Notes: a model not told the origin generated them from the letters alone. A DNA stretch of 44,639 nt from an uncultured Treponema sp. (GCA_946410085.1 CAMJZA010000001.1:90797-135435), one strand, 5' to 3'. Counted from the stretch's first letter, positions 20,960 through 29,999 are shown. A program made the numbers and translations.

Positions 20960-21625
20960 CTACATGCGGGCAAGCAGGCGGGCGATTTCCGGTCCCGTCA
21001 CCCTGTAGCCTTCCGCGTTCAGGTGCAGGCCGTCGGGCGTCAGTTCGGGACGGAGCCTGCCGTCGGGAGCGAGCAGGAGGGGGCCCAGGTCGGCAAAGAC
21101 GGTCCGCTCAAAGCAGCCTGCTTCCACTGCCGCCCTGAGGGCCGCATTGACCTGTACGATTCTGGCATTGTAGTTGAAGCCGTCTTCATCGTCGTTGCGG
21201 GGCTGTATGCCCAGCAGGAGGAGCTTTGTCCGGGGCAGCTTGCGGTTGATGATGCGGACCATCTCCTCGAGGGTGTCGATGATGTCGCCGACGCTTTCGT
21301 CCCTGAGGCTGTTCGTGCCTGCCATGAAGACCATGCGTTCGGGGCTGATTTTTTCCAGTTCGCCGTTCTGCATGCGCCAGAGGATGTTGCCCAGCGTGTC
21401 TGCGCCGACGCCGAAGTTTGCGGGGCTGAACGGAGCAAAATAGCTGTTCCACAGTTCGATATTGTCTTCCCAGCGCCGCGTAATGCTGTCGCCGAAGAAG
21501 AGGGTCCTGATCGGGTGCCCGCCGGTCTTTTTGAATGCGGCGGCATCTTCTTCGATCAGGTTCAGGATATACGGATGCTTGAGCTGGTGGTGCTCATCAG
21601 TCCGCATGACTGCGTTCAGTATCAT
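20960..21625 (-). CDS. SGNH/GDSL hydrolase, probable carbohydrate esterase
   Basis: The 221-aa protein carries the four SGNH blocks: TLFFGDSITRRWED (nucleophile Ser), NFGVGADT, MAGTNSL and LTPDGLHLNAEGY (Asp and His). It has no signal peptide from the start at 21625, which I chose because GGGAG lies 7 nt upstream; an ATG at 21631 is possible. The family includes acetylxylan and feruloyl-type esterases. Placed between GH67 and UxaC, deacetylation of imported glucuronoxylan fragments is the likely job, inferred from context. Confidence 0.85.
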   Translation of the reverse strand: MILNAVMRTDEHHQLKHPYILNLIEEDAAAFKKTGGHPIRTLFFGDSITRRWEDNIELWNSYFAPFSPANFGVGADTLGNILWRMQNGELEKISPERMVFMAGTNSLRDESVGDIIDTLEEMVRIINRKLPRTKLLLLGIQPRNDDEDGFNYNARIVQVNAALRAAVEAGCFERTVFADLGPLLLAPDGRLRPELTPDGLHLNAEGYRVTGPEIARLLARM

Positions 21626-21707
21626 CGTCATTCTCCCGGACCGGCTGCAGCAAGGCAGCGGCCCTTGCAAAGTGAAATCGCCTGTCCCGTTTCAGTTCCC
21701 GGTGCAG

Positions 21708-23810
21708 TCAGCCTTTACCGGCGAAGGACAGGAAGTAGGCAAGGCACACGTCGTGCCATTCCTGCGCGTCCCTGAGCTGAATGTCAAGCTTGTCCAGGAC
21801 CCGCCGGTAGCGCCCGGCAGAAAGGGCATTCCCGACGCAGGGCTGTACGGCAAGCCATGCCTCGCGTAGCCTGCGGGCTTCCTGCACCCCCCGGCCGTAG
21901 GTCGCCGCAAGTTCCTCACGCAGGGTTTTCCCGCTGTGCAGGCGGTAGTTCCAGGGAACGTGGTGGAACCAGAGGAGGTACTTTTCCGGGCAGGAGTCCA
22001 GACTGTCAAAGCAGTCTGCGACCGCCTTCCGGTACTGGTCAACCGCGCCGCTCCCCTGCCGGGTCCGGTCAAATCCCAGTCCCTTGCTGTCCGCCCGGTG
22101 GTAATAGGGGGGCTTCCAGTCCTCCCGTTCCCCTTCGGTGCAGCCCGGGTCGGGTCCGTAGTGGTGGCTGAACTTCATGATGTGGTGCAGGCCGAGCGGA
22201 ACCATGTAGTCAAGGCATGCCTGCCATGAATGTTCGAGGATGTACATGACGGCTGCTTCGACCGCCGGATCGCGGCCCCAGACGCAGCGGGTCCATTCGA
22301 GGGCGATGTCGTGCGCATTGAGCGTCCAGTCCCATGCGAGCCGTCCGAATGCGTACCAGTTTGCGCTGTGGAAGGGGGACCCGCACCAGTCGCCCCGGTC
22401 GCCCGTATTTGCAACGCCGGCAATGCCTGTCAGCGCTGCTGCGGCCTTCCTGCGGCCCTCGCCGGAAAGAATCTGTCCGATGGTAAGGCGGTTCCCGTCG
22501 CCGCCGTTGACGTCAAACTCGAGGACTTCCTTCCACATCGGGGCAAGGTAGACCAGGTGGTTTCCCTGGCCGAGGTATTCCTGCGTGATCTGGAACTCCA
22601 TGAAGAGGGAAGTGCTTTCCATGGCACCGAAGAGGGGGTGGGGCGGTTCGCGGGGCTGGAAGTCAATCGGCCCGTTCTTCACCTGCACGGCGGCATTCTT
22701 GAGGAAGCTGCCGTCGAGGGGCTTGAAGTCGGCGTATGCCTTCTTTGCCCGGTCGCTCTCTCCCTGCCCGTAGACGAAGGCGCGCCAGACAACGATGCCC
22801 CCATGCGGGGCAAGAGCCCGGGCGAGCATGTTGGCCCCCTGTGCGTGGCTGCGGCCGTAGGCATAGGGGCCGTGCTGCCCCTCGGAGTCTGCCTTGACGA
22901 GGAAGCCGCCGAAGTCCGGGATATACGAATAGATTTCGTCAACCTTTTCCTTCCACCAGCTGCACACCTGCGGGTCTTCGGGATCTGCCGTCGTGAGTCC
23001 CCCCAGCAGCATGGGGGCGGCGAAGTTGACGGAAAGGAATACGCGGATGCCGTAGTTGCGGAAAACCTGGGCGAGTGCGGCACTTTTCTGCAGGTATTCT
23101 GCCGTCAGGAATTCAATCTGGGTATTTACGTTGTTCAGGACGCTTGCGTTCAGGCCCACACTGGCGCAGAGGCGGGCATAGTCCCGGTAGCGGCCGTCGA
23201 CCTTCTGCGGAAGTTCGGCCCATTTCCAGAGGGAGGCTCCCGCATAGCCGCGTTCAATCGACGAGTCCAGGTTGTCCCAGTGGTCAAGCATGCGCCAGGC
23301 GCAGCGGGGACTGCTCTGTACGGCGGGATTCTGCATGGACGCCCCGGTCTGGAGCATGCGGAGGTAGGCGAAGGTTCCGTACAGGACGCCCCGGTCGGTA
23401 CAGGAGGTGATGACGGTCGTTCCGTCCCAGCTGCTGATGGAATAGCCGTCGCCCTGGGGCAGTGCCTGTTCGTCCATGCTGCTGCGGATGCTTTCGGGCA
23501 GCAGGGTACAGGGACACAGGAGGAGCTCGGCATGGGGCGGTTCGGAATCCGGTGTACTGCCGCCTGCCGTGCGCAGGAGCCTGAACCGGTAACTGTCCCG
23601 TTCGCGTTCCGGGCAGAGGAGGGGAAGGGCAAGCTCCAGTTCTTCCGCTGCCGACAGCAGGATAGAAGATTCCCCGAGCAGGGCGACCGTTTCGGGAATG
23701 CGGACTGCCGCCTCGGGGCTACGGACCGCTGCGCCTGACCCGCATTCCTGTACGGGGCGGTAGTCCAGCCACAGCCTGTAGCAGTCGTCTTCGTGAACAG
23801 TACTATCCAT
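21708..23810 (-). CDS. aguA: GH67 alpha-glucuronidase
   Basis: The protein (700 aa from the ATG at 23810) has the GH67 landmarks: DDCYRLWLDY at the N-terminus, GGFLVKADSEGQHGPYAYGR around residue 302 near the catalytic acid, FMEFQITQEYLGQGNHLVYL, and the C-terminal PWNYRLHSGKTL. It cleaves alpha-1,2-linked (4-O-methyl) glucuronic acid from the non-reducing end of xylo-oligosaccharides inside the cell. A start at 23846 would add 12 residues that cross a TATACT (23819-23824 on the minus strand). Starting at 23810 leaves that -10 only 8 nt upstream, so a leaderless or very short transcript is possible. The ribosome site is weak. Confidence 0.92.
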   Translation of the reverse strand: MDSTVHEDDCYRLWLDYRPVQECGSGAAVRSPEAAVRIPETVALLGESSILLSAAEELELALPLLCPERERDSYRFRLLRTAGGSTPDSEPPHAELLLCPCTLLPESIRSSMDEQALPQGDGYSISSWDGTTVITSCTDRGVLYGTFAYLRMLQTGASMQNPAVQSSPRCAWRMLDHWDNLDSSIERGYAGASLWKWAELPQKVDGRYRDYARLCASVGLNASVLNNVNTQIEFLTAEYLQKSAALAQVFRNYGIRVFLSVNFAAPMLLGGLTTADPEDPQVCSWWKEKVDEIYSYIPDFGGFLVKADSEGQHGPYAYGRSHAQGANMLARALAPHGGIVVWRAFVYGQGESDRAKKAYADFKPLDGSFLKNAAVQVKNGPIDFQPREPPHPLFGAMESTSLFMEFQITQEYLGQGNHLVYLAPMWKEVLEFDVNGGDGNRLTIGQILSGEGRRKAAAALTGIAGVANTGDRGDWCGSPFHSANWYAFGRLAWDWTLNAHDIALEWTRCVWGRDPAVEAAVMYILEHSWQACLDYMVPLGLHHIMKFSHHYGPDPGCTEGEREDWKPPYYHRADSKGLGFDRTRQGSGAVDQYRKAVADCFDSLDSCPEKYLLWFHHVPWNYRLHSGKTLREELAATYGRGVQEARRLREAWLAVQPCVGNALSAGRYRRVLDKLDIQLRDAQEWHDVCLAYFLSFAGKG

Positions 23811-23973
23811 ACCTATAGAGTATACAGGCGGAATCAAGCGGGACATATAAGGTGAATTACCTAATCGATGGGGAGGGGCGGTCAGCGGTGCCGCGGGCCT
23901 TGCCGCGGGCCTGGTCTCGGGCCCTGCCCGGGGAATGGCCGTATTGCGGTCCTGCCGGTTATTAGGCGGCCGG

Positions 23974-24618
23974 TCAGCGGTTGTGGGAGTTCCACTCGAC
24001 CGCCATCTCCCGCAGTTCCTGGGAGGAGGCGCAGGCGAGCTTCTGCTTGATGTGTTCCTTGTGGGCGTCCACGGTTTTGGTGCTGAGGTTCAGGCGGGAA
24101 GCGATTTCTATGGTCCCCAGGCCCTTGCCGAGCAGGGTAAAGATCTGCATCTGCCGGTCGGAAAGGGAGGAAAGGCCCGAAAGGCTGCCGGCCTGTTCGT
24201 CCTTCATCTCGTCCATCCGCTTCTGCTCTTCCTCGCTCAGCCAGATTTTACCGGCGAGTACCGTCTGGGCGGCTTCGAGGACCTTGGAAGAGCTTTCTTC
24301 CTTCATGATGTAGCCCCGCGCACCGGCCTTGAGCGCCCGTTCCGCATAGTACTTTTCGTCGTGCATCGACAGGACGAGGATTGCCGTGTCCTTGTTCCGG
24401 GTGTGGATGTCCTTGACGACTTCAAGACCGTCATCGCCGCCCAAGTTCAGGTCCACGATGACGAGGTCGGGCTGCTCTTTCTCGTAGGCTGCGAACGCAC
24501 TTGCCCGGTCTGCCGCTTCCCCGCAGACTGCAAAAGCCTGCTGGGAACCGATCAGCGAGGCAAGCCCCTTGCTGAAAATGGGATGGTCTTCGACGATCAG
24601 GACTTTCGCGCGTTCCAT
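23974..24618 (-). CDS. NarL/LuxR-type response regulator, no adjacent kinase
   Basis: The 214-aa protein has a receiver domain (KVLIVEDHPIFSKGLASLIG; phospho-acceptor Asp56 in LVIVDLNLGGDDG; YIMKEES) and a C-terminal LuxR helix-turn-helix (LSDRQMQIFTLLGKGLGTIE, then IASRLNLSTKTVDAHKEHIK). It starts 35 bp after gatB on the same strand and is probably co-transcribed with it. No sensor kinase is in view, so its signal is unknown. Its end lies 163 bp before the GH67 gene. That gap is GC-rich, contains a doubled GCCGCGGGCCT and no gene. Confidence 0.9.
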   Translation of the reverse strand: MERAKVLIVEDHPIFSKGLASLIGSQQAFAVCGEAADRASAFAAYEKEQPDLVIVDLNLGGDDGLEVVKDIHTRNKDTAILVLSMHDEKYYAERALKAGARGYIMKEESSSKVLEAAQTVLAGKIWLSEEEQKRMDEMKDEQAGSLSGLSSLSDRQMQIFTLLGKGLGTIEIASRLNLSTKTVDAHKEHIKQKLACASSQELREMAVEWNSHNR

Positions 24619-24653
24619 GAAATCTGCCTTGTTTCGCTGCTACTGCCCCGCTT

Positions 24654-26192
24654 TTACAGGGCGGCGAGCTTTTCGCTGACGAGCCTGGCGGCAATCTTGG
24701 GATTTGCCTTGCCCTTGCTCTCTTTCATGACCTGGCCGGTCAGCCAGCCGATGACGTTCGTCTTGCCGCCCTTGAAGTCCGCGACGGCCTTGGGGTTTGC
24801 CGCAATGACCTGATCGACGATTGCCTTGATTGCGCCGTCATCGCTCACCTGCTCCATGCCCTTTTCCCTGATGATGTCATCGGGCATCCTGCCGGAAGCG
24901 AGCATTTCGGCAAAGACTTCCTTGCCCTGTGCGTTGGAAATGCGGCCTGCGTCGATTGCGTTGACGAGGGCGCTGATATGCTGCGGCGTGATGGACACGT
25001 CGTTTATCGTCAGGTTCTTTTCGTTCAGGACGGCGAGCAGTTCCGCAAGGATCCAGTTGGCGACCTTCTTTACGTCCTTTGCATCCTTTGCAGCTTCCTC
25101 GAACCAGTTGGCGAGGTCGCGGCTCGTCGTCAGGGTCTCCACGTCAAAGTCGGAAAGCCCGTACTCTTCGCGGAGCCGGTTCCGCTTGGCCTCAGGCAGC
25201 TCGCCCACCCGGCCTTCTGCGCGTTCAACGAGTTCGTCTTCGACGGTAAAGGGCTTGATGTCCGGTTCCACGACAAAGCGGTAGTCCACGAAGGAGTTCT
25301 TGGTACGCTGGACGACGGTCTGGCCTTTTTCTTCGTCCCAGCCCATCGTGACCTTGAATCCGGGGTTGAACTCCTGCCGGTCCTCCTGGAACTCCTTGAG
25401 CTGGCGCTGTGCCTCGTAGCTGCAGGCGTCGCGGATGGACTTGAAGGAGTTCAGGTTCTTTATTTCGGAAATCGGCGTGTGCCAGAGCTTGCCGTCTTCC
25501 CAGACGTTGAGGTTGATGTTTGCGTCACAGCGCATGTTGCCTTCTTCGAGGTTGCCGTTCGTCACCTTGACGTAGCGCAGGATTTCCTGCACGGTTTCCA
25601 TGAAGAGGGCGGCTTCCTCGGGGCTGGTCATGTCCGGCTTGGTGACGATTTCGATGAGGGGCGTTCCCGAGCGGTTGTAGTCGATGTAGGAGTGCTTTCC
25701 CGGCAGGTGCAGGGACTTGCCGACGTCCTCTTCCAGGTGAATCCGCTCTACGCGGACCCGGCGGTACTTGCCGTCTTCGAGGACGCAGTCCTTGCCGATG
25801 AAGTTCGTGGGGCGGAACTTCGCCCCGCCCTTGCGCTGGTCTTCGGGATACTTTGCCATGGGCAGGTCAACGTGTCCGTCGGTGCAGAGGGGGATGTCAT
25901 ACTGGGTTATCTGGTAGCCCTTGGTCAGGTCAGGGTAAAAGTAGTGCTTGCGGTCAAATTTCGTAAAGCGGGCGATGTCGCAGTTCAGGGCAAGCCCGGC
26001 AACGGCACCGAGTTCCACGTAGCCCTTGCTGATTCTGGGCATGGCGCCCGGCAGTCCCAGGCACACGGGGCAGACCCGGGTATTCGGCATGCCGCCGTAT
26101 CTGTTTTCACAGGCACAGAATGCCTTTGTCTTAGTCAGAAGCTGGGTATGGATTTCACAGCCTATTACGATTTCCCACTTGTCTATTGCCAT
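24654..26192 (-). CDS. gatB: Aspartyl/glutamyl-tRNA amidotransferase subunit B
   Basis: The 512-aa protein opens MAIDKWEIVIGCEIHTQLLT and has the zinc-binding cysteines (FCACENRYGG and RVCPVCLGLPGAMP), IDYNRSGTPLIEIVTKPDM, and the C-terminal YqeY-like tail (VIGWLTGQVMKESKGKANPK). GatB phosphorylates mischarged Glu-tRNA(Gln) or Asp-tRNA(Asn) within GatCAB to allow amidation. GatA and GatC are not in the window. It is full length. The start has no clear Shine-Dalgarno; the promoter -10 ends 6 nt before the ATG. Confidence 0.97.
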   Translation of the reverse strand: MAIDKWEIVIGCEIHTQLLTKTKAFCACENRYGGMPNTRVCPVCLGLPGAMPRISKGYVELGAVAGLALNCDIARFTKFDRKHYFYPDLTKGYQITQYDIPLCTDGHVDLPMAKYPEDQRKGGAKFRPTNFIGKDCVLEDGKYRRVRVERIHLEEDVGKSLHLPGKHSYIDYNRSGTPLIEIVTKPDMTSPEEAALFMETVQEILRYVKVTNGNLEEGNMRCDANINLNVWEDGKLWHTPISEIKNLNSFKSIRDACSYEAQRQLKEFQEDRQEFNPGFKVTMGWDEEKGQTVVQRTKNSFVDYRFVVEPDIKPFTVEDELVERAEGRVGELPEAKRNRLREEYGLSDFDVETLTTSRDLANWFEEAAKDAKDVKKVANWILAELLAVLNEKNLTINDVSITPQHISALVNAIDAGRISNAQGKEVFAEMLASGRMPDDIIREKGMEQVSDDGAIKAIVDQVIAANPKAVADFKGGKTNVIGWLTGQVMKESKGKANPKIAARLVSEKLAAL

Positions 26193-26198
26193 AGGCCC

Positions 26199-26227
26199 AT
26201 AGTAGCGTATTTGGAGAAAAAGAACAA
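26199..26227 (-). promoter_or_regulatory. gatB promoter placed for a leaderless mRNA
   Basis: Minus-strand TTGTTC (26222-26227), exactly 17 bp and TACTAT (26199-26204) are followed by GGGCCT and the ATG at 26192. Transcription would start at or next to the A of the start codon. Confidence 0.5.
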
Positions 26228-26232
26228 TAAGG

Positions 26233-26394
26233 CCCGCCTGCGGGGTCAGGCGGGTGCGGTCATACAGCGTCCGGCACTTTTTTTGAAGCCCCTCGCTGTG
26301 TCCATTTTCAAAAGTTCGTTTGAACTTTTGAAAATGCCTGTTCCTTTTGAACAGGTGCGTTGAGCCGGTTCAGAGTCCCCGGAGGAAGCCGGGG
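26233..26394. repeat. Cluster of four hairpins between gatB and the opp operon
   Basis: CCCGCCTG/CAGGCGGG (26233-26254) is followed, in the minus direction, by a T-rich run. CATTTTCAAAAGTTC (26303-26317) and its exact complement (26322-26336) enclose a 4-nt loop. CCTGTTC/GAACAGG (26337-26355) follows directly. CCCCGG/CCGGGG (26377-26394) is last. No coding frame of substance lies here. Their function is unclear; the 15-bp perfect stem is strong enough for a cruciform or bidirectional terminator core. Confidence 0.75.
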
Positions 26395-26485
26395 AAAACA
26401 CAGCACAAGCTTCTGCCCTGTTATCTGAGGAGAACTTCTCTTTTTTGCCACTTTACGGGGAAAAATCCGTAAGAATTTCGGAATC

Positions 26486-26693
26486 AAAACTTGCCGGTTT
26501 TAAAGGATAAAACCCTGCTGGTTTTAAAAGCAAAACCTGGCTAGTTTTAAAAACAAAACCGGTAAGTTTTTGAAAGCAAAACCGGTAAGTTTTGAAAGCA
26601 AAACCGGTAAGTTTTAAAAGAAAAACCGGTAAGTTTTAAAAGCAAAACCGGTAAGTTTTAAAAGCAAAACCGGTAAGTTTTAAAAGCAAAACC
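26486..26693. repeat. 22-bp tandem repeat array upstream of the opp operon
   Basis: About nine units have the consensus GCAAAACCGGTAAGTTTT plus AAAA. Each contains a small inverted repeat, AAAAC-CGGTAA-GTTTT. Units 4-9 are nearly identical; units 1-3 are diverged, and the first (AAAACTTGCCGGTTTT) reads as the reverse complement. There are no spacers. The array ends about 150 bp before the oppB promoter. It is phased at 22 bp, about two helical turns, and so could present protein sites on one face of the DNA. Confidence 0.85.
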
Positions 26694-26841
26694 TGCAGAT
26701 GCACGAGCGTACAGGCAGAGCCGGGCGCATCCCCTGAAAGCTGAAAAATTGCTGAAAGACCTGTTGGAAAATCATTGAAAATTTCGCAGAAAACCCTAAA
26801 AATCTCCTCATCCCTGTAGTCGACATGTTCCGGCGGCATGC

Positions 26842-26870
26842 TTGCATAGTTGGTATATGTGTGTTATAAT
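26842..26870 (+). promoter_or_regulatory. Promoter of the opp operon
   Basis: TTGCAT (26842-26847), a 17-bp spacer and TATAAT (26865-26870) lie 35 bp before oppB, the best-matching promoter in the window. Confidence 0.75.
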
Positions 26871-26905
26871 AGTTTGTTTTGTAGTTTTTTCGGGCGGAGA
26901 ACAGT

Positions 26906-27823
26906 ATGCTGAAATACATCGGGAAAAGGCTGGCCACTGCGGTTGTTACTGCATTCCTTGTGGCGACGCTGACCTTTTTCATCATGAACATGGTTCCGGG
27001 AGGTCCCTTCCTGTCGGAAAAGGCCGTTACTCCCCAGGCACAGGCTGCCATGGAAGCCAAGTACGGGCTGGACAAGCCCCTGGGCCAGCAGTACCTGACC
27101 TACCTGGGCGGCATCATGCACGGAGACTTCGGCCTTTCGGTCAAGAAACGGGGCCGGACGGTCAGTGAAATCATCTTTACCAAGTTCCCCGTTTCTGCCC
27201 GTCTCGGCGGCTGGGCCATCCTGGTTGCCGTCCTGTTCGGAGTTCCGCTCGGGGCCGTTGCGGCCTACAAGCGGGGCAGGGCGGTGGACAGCGCCCTCGT
27301 CGTGCTTTCCACGGCGGGCATTGCGGTTCCTTCGTTTCTGTCGTCTACCCTCCTGATGTATGTGTTTTCTACAAGGCTCAGGCTCCTGCCCTCGCTCGGC
27401 CTGAACAGTGCGGCAAGCTACGTCATGCCGGTCGCCGCCCTCGCGCTCTACCCGACCTTCTACATTGCCCGCCTGATGCGCAGTTCCATGCTGGACGTGA
27501 TGGGCCAGGACTACATGCGGACGGCGCGGGCCAAGGGCGTGAGCAATTTCAAGTCCATCTTCAAGCACGCCCTCCGCAATGCAATCCTGCCGGTCGTTAC
27601 CTACCTGGGGCCCCTCATTGCCTCGCTGATGACGGGAAGCTTTATAATAGAAAAGATTTTCAATATTCCCGGGCTCGGTTCGGAGTTCGTCGGTGCCATT
27701 ACGAGCCGCGACTACCCGATGATCATGGGGACGACGATTTTCCTTGCGGTCTTCGTGATTCTGATGAACGTCATCGTGGACATCATGTACGCCCTTGTTG
27801 ACCCCCGGATAAAACTGAAATAG
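26906..27823 (+). CDS. oppB: Oligopeptide ABC transporter permease OppB
   Basis: The 305-aa inner-membrane protein begins MLKYIGKRLATAVVTAFLVA and has about six membrane segments. MVPGGPF follows the first, and the EAA loop is GQDYMRTARAKGVSNFKSIF. It forms the peptide channel with OppC. CGGAGAAC precedes the start. It is the first gene of a five-gene operon (B-C-D-F-A) on the plus strand, 12 bp before oppC. The order, with the binding protein last, is less usual than A-B-C-D-F. Confidence 0.93.
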   Translation: MLKYIGKRLATAVVTAFLVATLTFFIMNMVPGGPFLSEKAVTPQAQAAMEAKYGLDKPLGQQYLTYLGGIMHGDFGLSVKKRGRTVSEIIFTKFPVSARLGGWAILVAVLFGVPLGAVAAYKRGRAVDSALVVLSTAGIAVPSFLSSTLLMYVFSTRLRLLPSLGLNSAASYVMPVAALALYPTFYIARLMRSSMLDVMGQDYMRTARAKGVSNFKSIFKHALRNAILPVVTYLGPLIASLMTGSFIIEKIFNIPGLGSEFVGAITSRDYPMIMGTTIFLAVFVILMNVIVDIMYALVDPRIKLK

Positions 27824-27835
27824 GAGCGGCAGAAC

Positions 27836-28909
27836 ATGAGTGATACGAGTAATGCTATGGATACAAGACACGCCTTGAACCCGTTGAGCCTGCAGCTCAA
27901 GGTGGATGATTTTATTCCCGCCTCCGCAGACGAGAAGCAGTCGCTCGTCATCATGCGGGAGTCCGTCAGCTTCTGGAAGGACGGCCTGCGCCGCTTCCGC
28001 CGGAACAGGATAGCGATGGTTTCGCTGGCAATCGTCCTGCTGATTGTCGTCATGTGCTTCATCGTTCCGGTCTTTTATCCCTACAAGTACGAACAGCAGA
28101 TAAAGGGCAGCGAGCGGCTGGGGCCCTTTGAACATTCCAAAAGCGAACTTGCGCTGATGCAGGCGGGCGAAAAGGTCTTCCCGCACCTGCTCGGCACTGA
28201 CCAGAACGGCCGCGACTATGCGATCCGCGTGATGGTCGGCGGCCGGGTTTCCATGACGGTCGGCATTGTTGCTTCCCTCCTGATCCTGCTGATCGGTTCG
28301 ACCTACGGGGCGGTCGCAGGCTACCTGGGCGGTACGGTTGACCTGGTCATGATGCGCATCGTGGACATCATCTATACGGTGCCGGACGTGCTCATCATCA
28401 TCCTGCTCGCCCAGACGCTCAAGTATCCCCTTCGGTCACTGGGCGAGCTGCCCGGCTTCGGCTGGATTCAGAAGCTCGGTCCCAACATGGTCAGCATGTT
28501 CATCGTCTTTGCCCTCCTGTACTGGGTGGGCATGGCGCGGATTATCCGCAGCCAGATCATGGTCCTGAAGCAGAACGAGTACGTGACGGCGGCAAAGGCA
28601 CTGGGTGCAGGCGGCAGGCGGATAATCGGCAGGCACCTGATTACGAACTGCATCGGTACGCTGATCGTGACGACGACCCTGCAGATTCCGTCTTCGATTT
28701 TTACCGAGTCATTCCTGTCCTTCCTGGGGCTGGGCGTACAGGCTCCCATGCCCTCGCTCGGGTCCCTTGCGTCTGCCGCGCTGAACGGCTTTCAGACTTT
28801 CCCGGAAAAGCTCTTTGCACCTGCGTTCCTTATTTTCATCATCATATTGAGCTTTAACCTGTTGGGCGACGGACTGCGCGATGCGTTTGATCCGAAACTG
28901 AAGAGCTAG
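27836..28909 (+). CDS. oppC: Oligopeptide ABC transporter permease OppC
   Basis: The 357-aa protein has a long soluble N-terminus (about residues 1-55, including FWKDGLRRFRRNRIAMVSLA) typical of OppC, then about six membrane segments. The EAA loop is NEYVTAAKALGAGGRRIIGR, and FTESFLSFLGLGVQAP is the late family motif. It pairs with OppB and is followed after 10 bp by oppD. Confidence 0.93.
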   Translation: MSDTSNAMDTRHALNPLSLQLKVDDFIPASADEKQSLVIMRESVSFWKDGLRRFRRNRIAMVSLAIVLLIVVMCFIVPVFYPYKYEQQIKGSERLGPFEHSKSELALMQAGEKVFPHLLGTDQNGRDYAIRVMVGGRVSMTVGIVASLLILLIGSTYGAVAGYLGGTVDLVMMRIVDIIYTVPDVLIIILLAQTLKYPLRSLGELPGFGWIQKLGPNMVSMFIVFALLYWVGMARIIRSQIMVLKQNEYVTAAKALGAGGRRIIGRHLITNCIGTLIVTTTLQIPSSIFTESFLSFLGLGVQAPMPSLGSLASAALNGFQTFPEKLFAPAFLIFIIILSFNLLGDGLRDAFDPKLKS

Positions 28910-28919
28910 GGGGCGGTAT

Positions 28920-29999
28920 ATGGCAGAGGAAAACAAACCTGAATACCTGGTTGACATACAGCACGAGAAACTCTCCTTCTTTACGCCGGCGGGTGAAGTG
29001 CAGGCGCTGAACGACGTAACGATTCAGATGCGGGAGGGCGAAGTCCTGGGCATTGTGGGCGAATCCGGGTCGGGCAAGTCCGTTACGGCCTATTCGATTA
29101 TGGGGCTGACCGCAGAGAACGGGAAGATTACCGGCGGAACGGTGACCTTCAACGGCCACCGCATTGAGCAGATGACCGAGAAGGAGCTGCGGAAAATCCG
29201 CGGGCAGGAAGTGAGCATCATCTTTCAGGATCCCATGACGAGCCTGAATCCGGTCTGGACGATCGGCAATCAGATTGAGGAGGCGATAAAGCTTCATACC
29301 GACAAGAAGGGGAAGGAGGCGACCGCCCGTGCCCGCGAGCTTTTGACGCTGGTCGGCATAAACGAGCCGGACAAGCGCCTGCGTCAGTACCCCCACGAAC
29401 TTTCCGGCGGCATGCGGCAGCGCGTCATGATCGCGATAGCCCTTGCCTGCGAGCCCAAGCTCCTCATCGCCGACGAGCCGACGACCGCGCTCGACGTGAC
29501 GATTCAGGCGCAGATCCTTGAGCTGATGCAGGAACTGAAGCAGAAGCTCGGCATGGGCATCATCATGATTACGCACGACCTGGGGGTCGTTGCGAGCATG
29601 TGCGACCATATTGCGGTCATGTATGCGGGTGAAATCATCGAGTACGGCACGACCGACGACATCTTCTACAATCCCCAGCACGAATATACGCGCGGGCTTT
29701 TGCGCTCCATTCCCAAGTTCCACGAGAAGGACTACTCCCGCCTCGTACCCATCGAAGGCCAGCCCGTAGACCTTTTGAACCGGCCCAGGGGCTGCTGCTT
29801 TGCGCCCCGCTGCTCCAGTTGCATGAAAATCTGCCTTGAGCGGCCGCCGGTCCGCAACGACTACGAGAGCCTCGGCGGGGCTGCGGTGGGCGGGAACATC
29901 CACTACGGGCGCTGCTGGCTTGAGCAGAAGGCGGCACTACTCGGCAGCGCCACGGCTCCAGTAGGAGCCACGGCACGGGCACAGGGAGGTGAGGCATGA
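28920..29999 (+). CDS. oppD: Oligopeptide ABC transporter ATPase OppD
   Basis: The 359-aa ATPase shows Walker [10 protein letters not shown]-loop [16 protein letters not shown], signature [12 protein letters not shown], Walker [15 protein letters not shown] and switch THDLGVV. The C-terminal extension has [15 protein letters not shown], the Cys-rich motif of Opp/Dpp ATPases that can hold an iron-sulfur cluster. It energises import together with OppF and overlaps oppF by 4 nt. The last roughly 25 residues are Ala-rich and probably not conserved. Confidence 0.94.
   Translation: MAEENKPEYLVDIQHEKLSFFTPAGEVQALNDVTIQMREGEVLGIVGESGSGKSVTAYSIMGLTAENGKITGGTVTFNGHRIEQMTEKELRKIRGQEVSIIFQDPMTSLNPVWTIGNQIEEAIKLHTDKKGKEATARARELLTLVGINEPDKRLRQYPHELSGGMRQRVMIAIALACEPKLLIADEPTTALDVTIQAQILELMQELKQKLGMGIIMITHDLGVVASMCDHIAVMYAGEIIEYGTTDDIFYNPQHEYTRGLLRSIPKFHEKDYSRLVPIEGQPVDLLNRPRGCCFAPRCSSCMKICLERPPVRNDYESLGGAAVGGNIHYGRCWLEQKAALLGSATAPVGATARAQGGEA

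Noticed and set aside
26233..26254. Terminator of a minus-strand gene upstream of gatB
   Set aside because: The hairpin with a T-rich run fits, but no minus-strand gene lies between it and the opp operon, so I list it only as a hairpin.
26486..26693. CRISPR array or attC cluster
   Set aside because: The 22-bp units have no spacers, no core sites and no genes between them.
26864..28186. 440-aa minus-strand frame opposite oppB and oppC
   Set aside because: Composition is Arg/His/Gln-rich with no domain, and it is complementary to two well-conserved permease genes.
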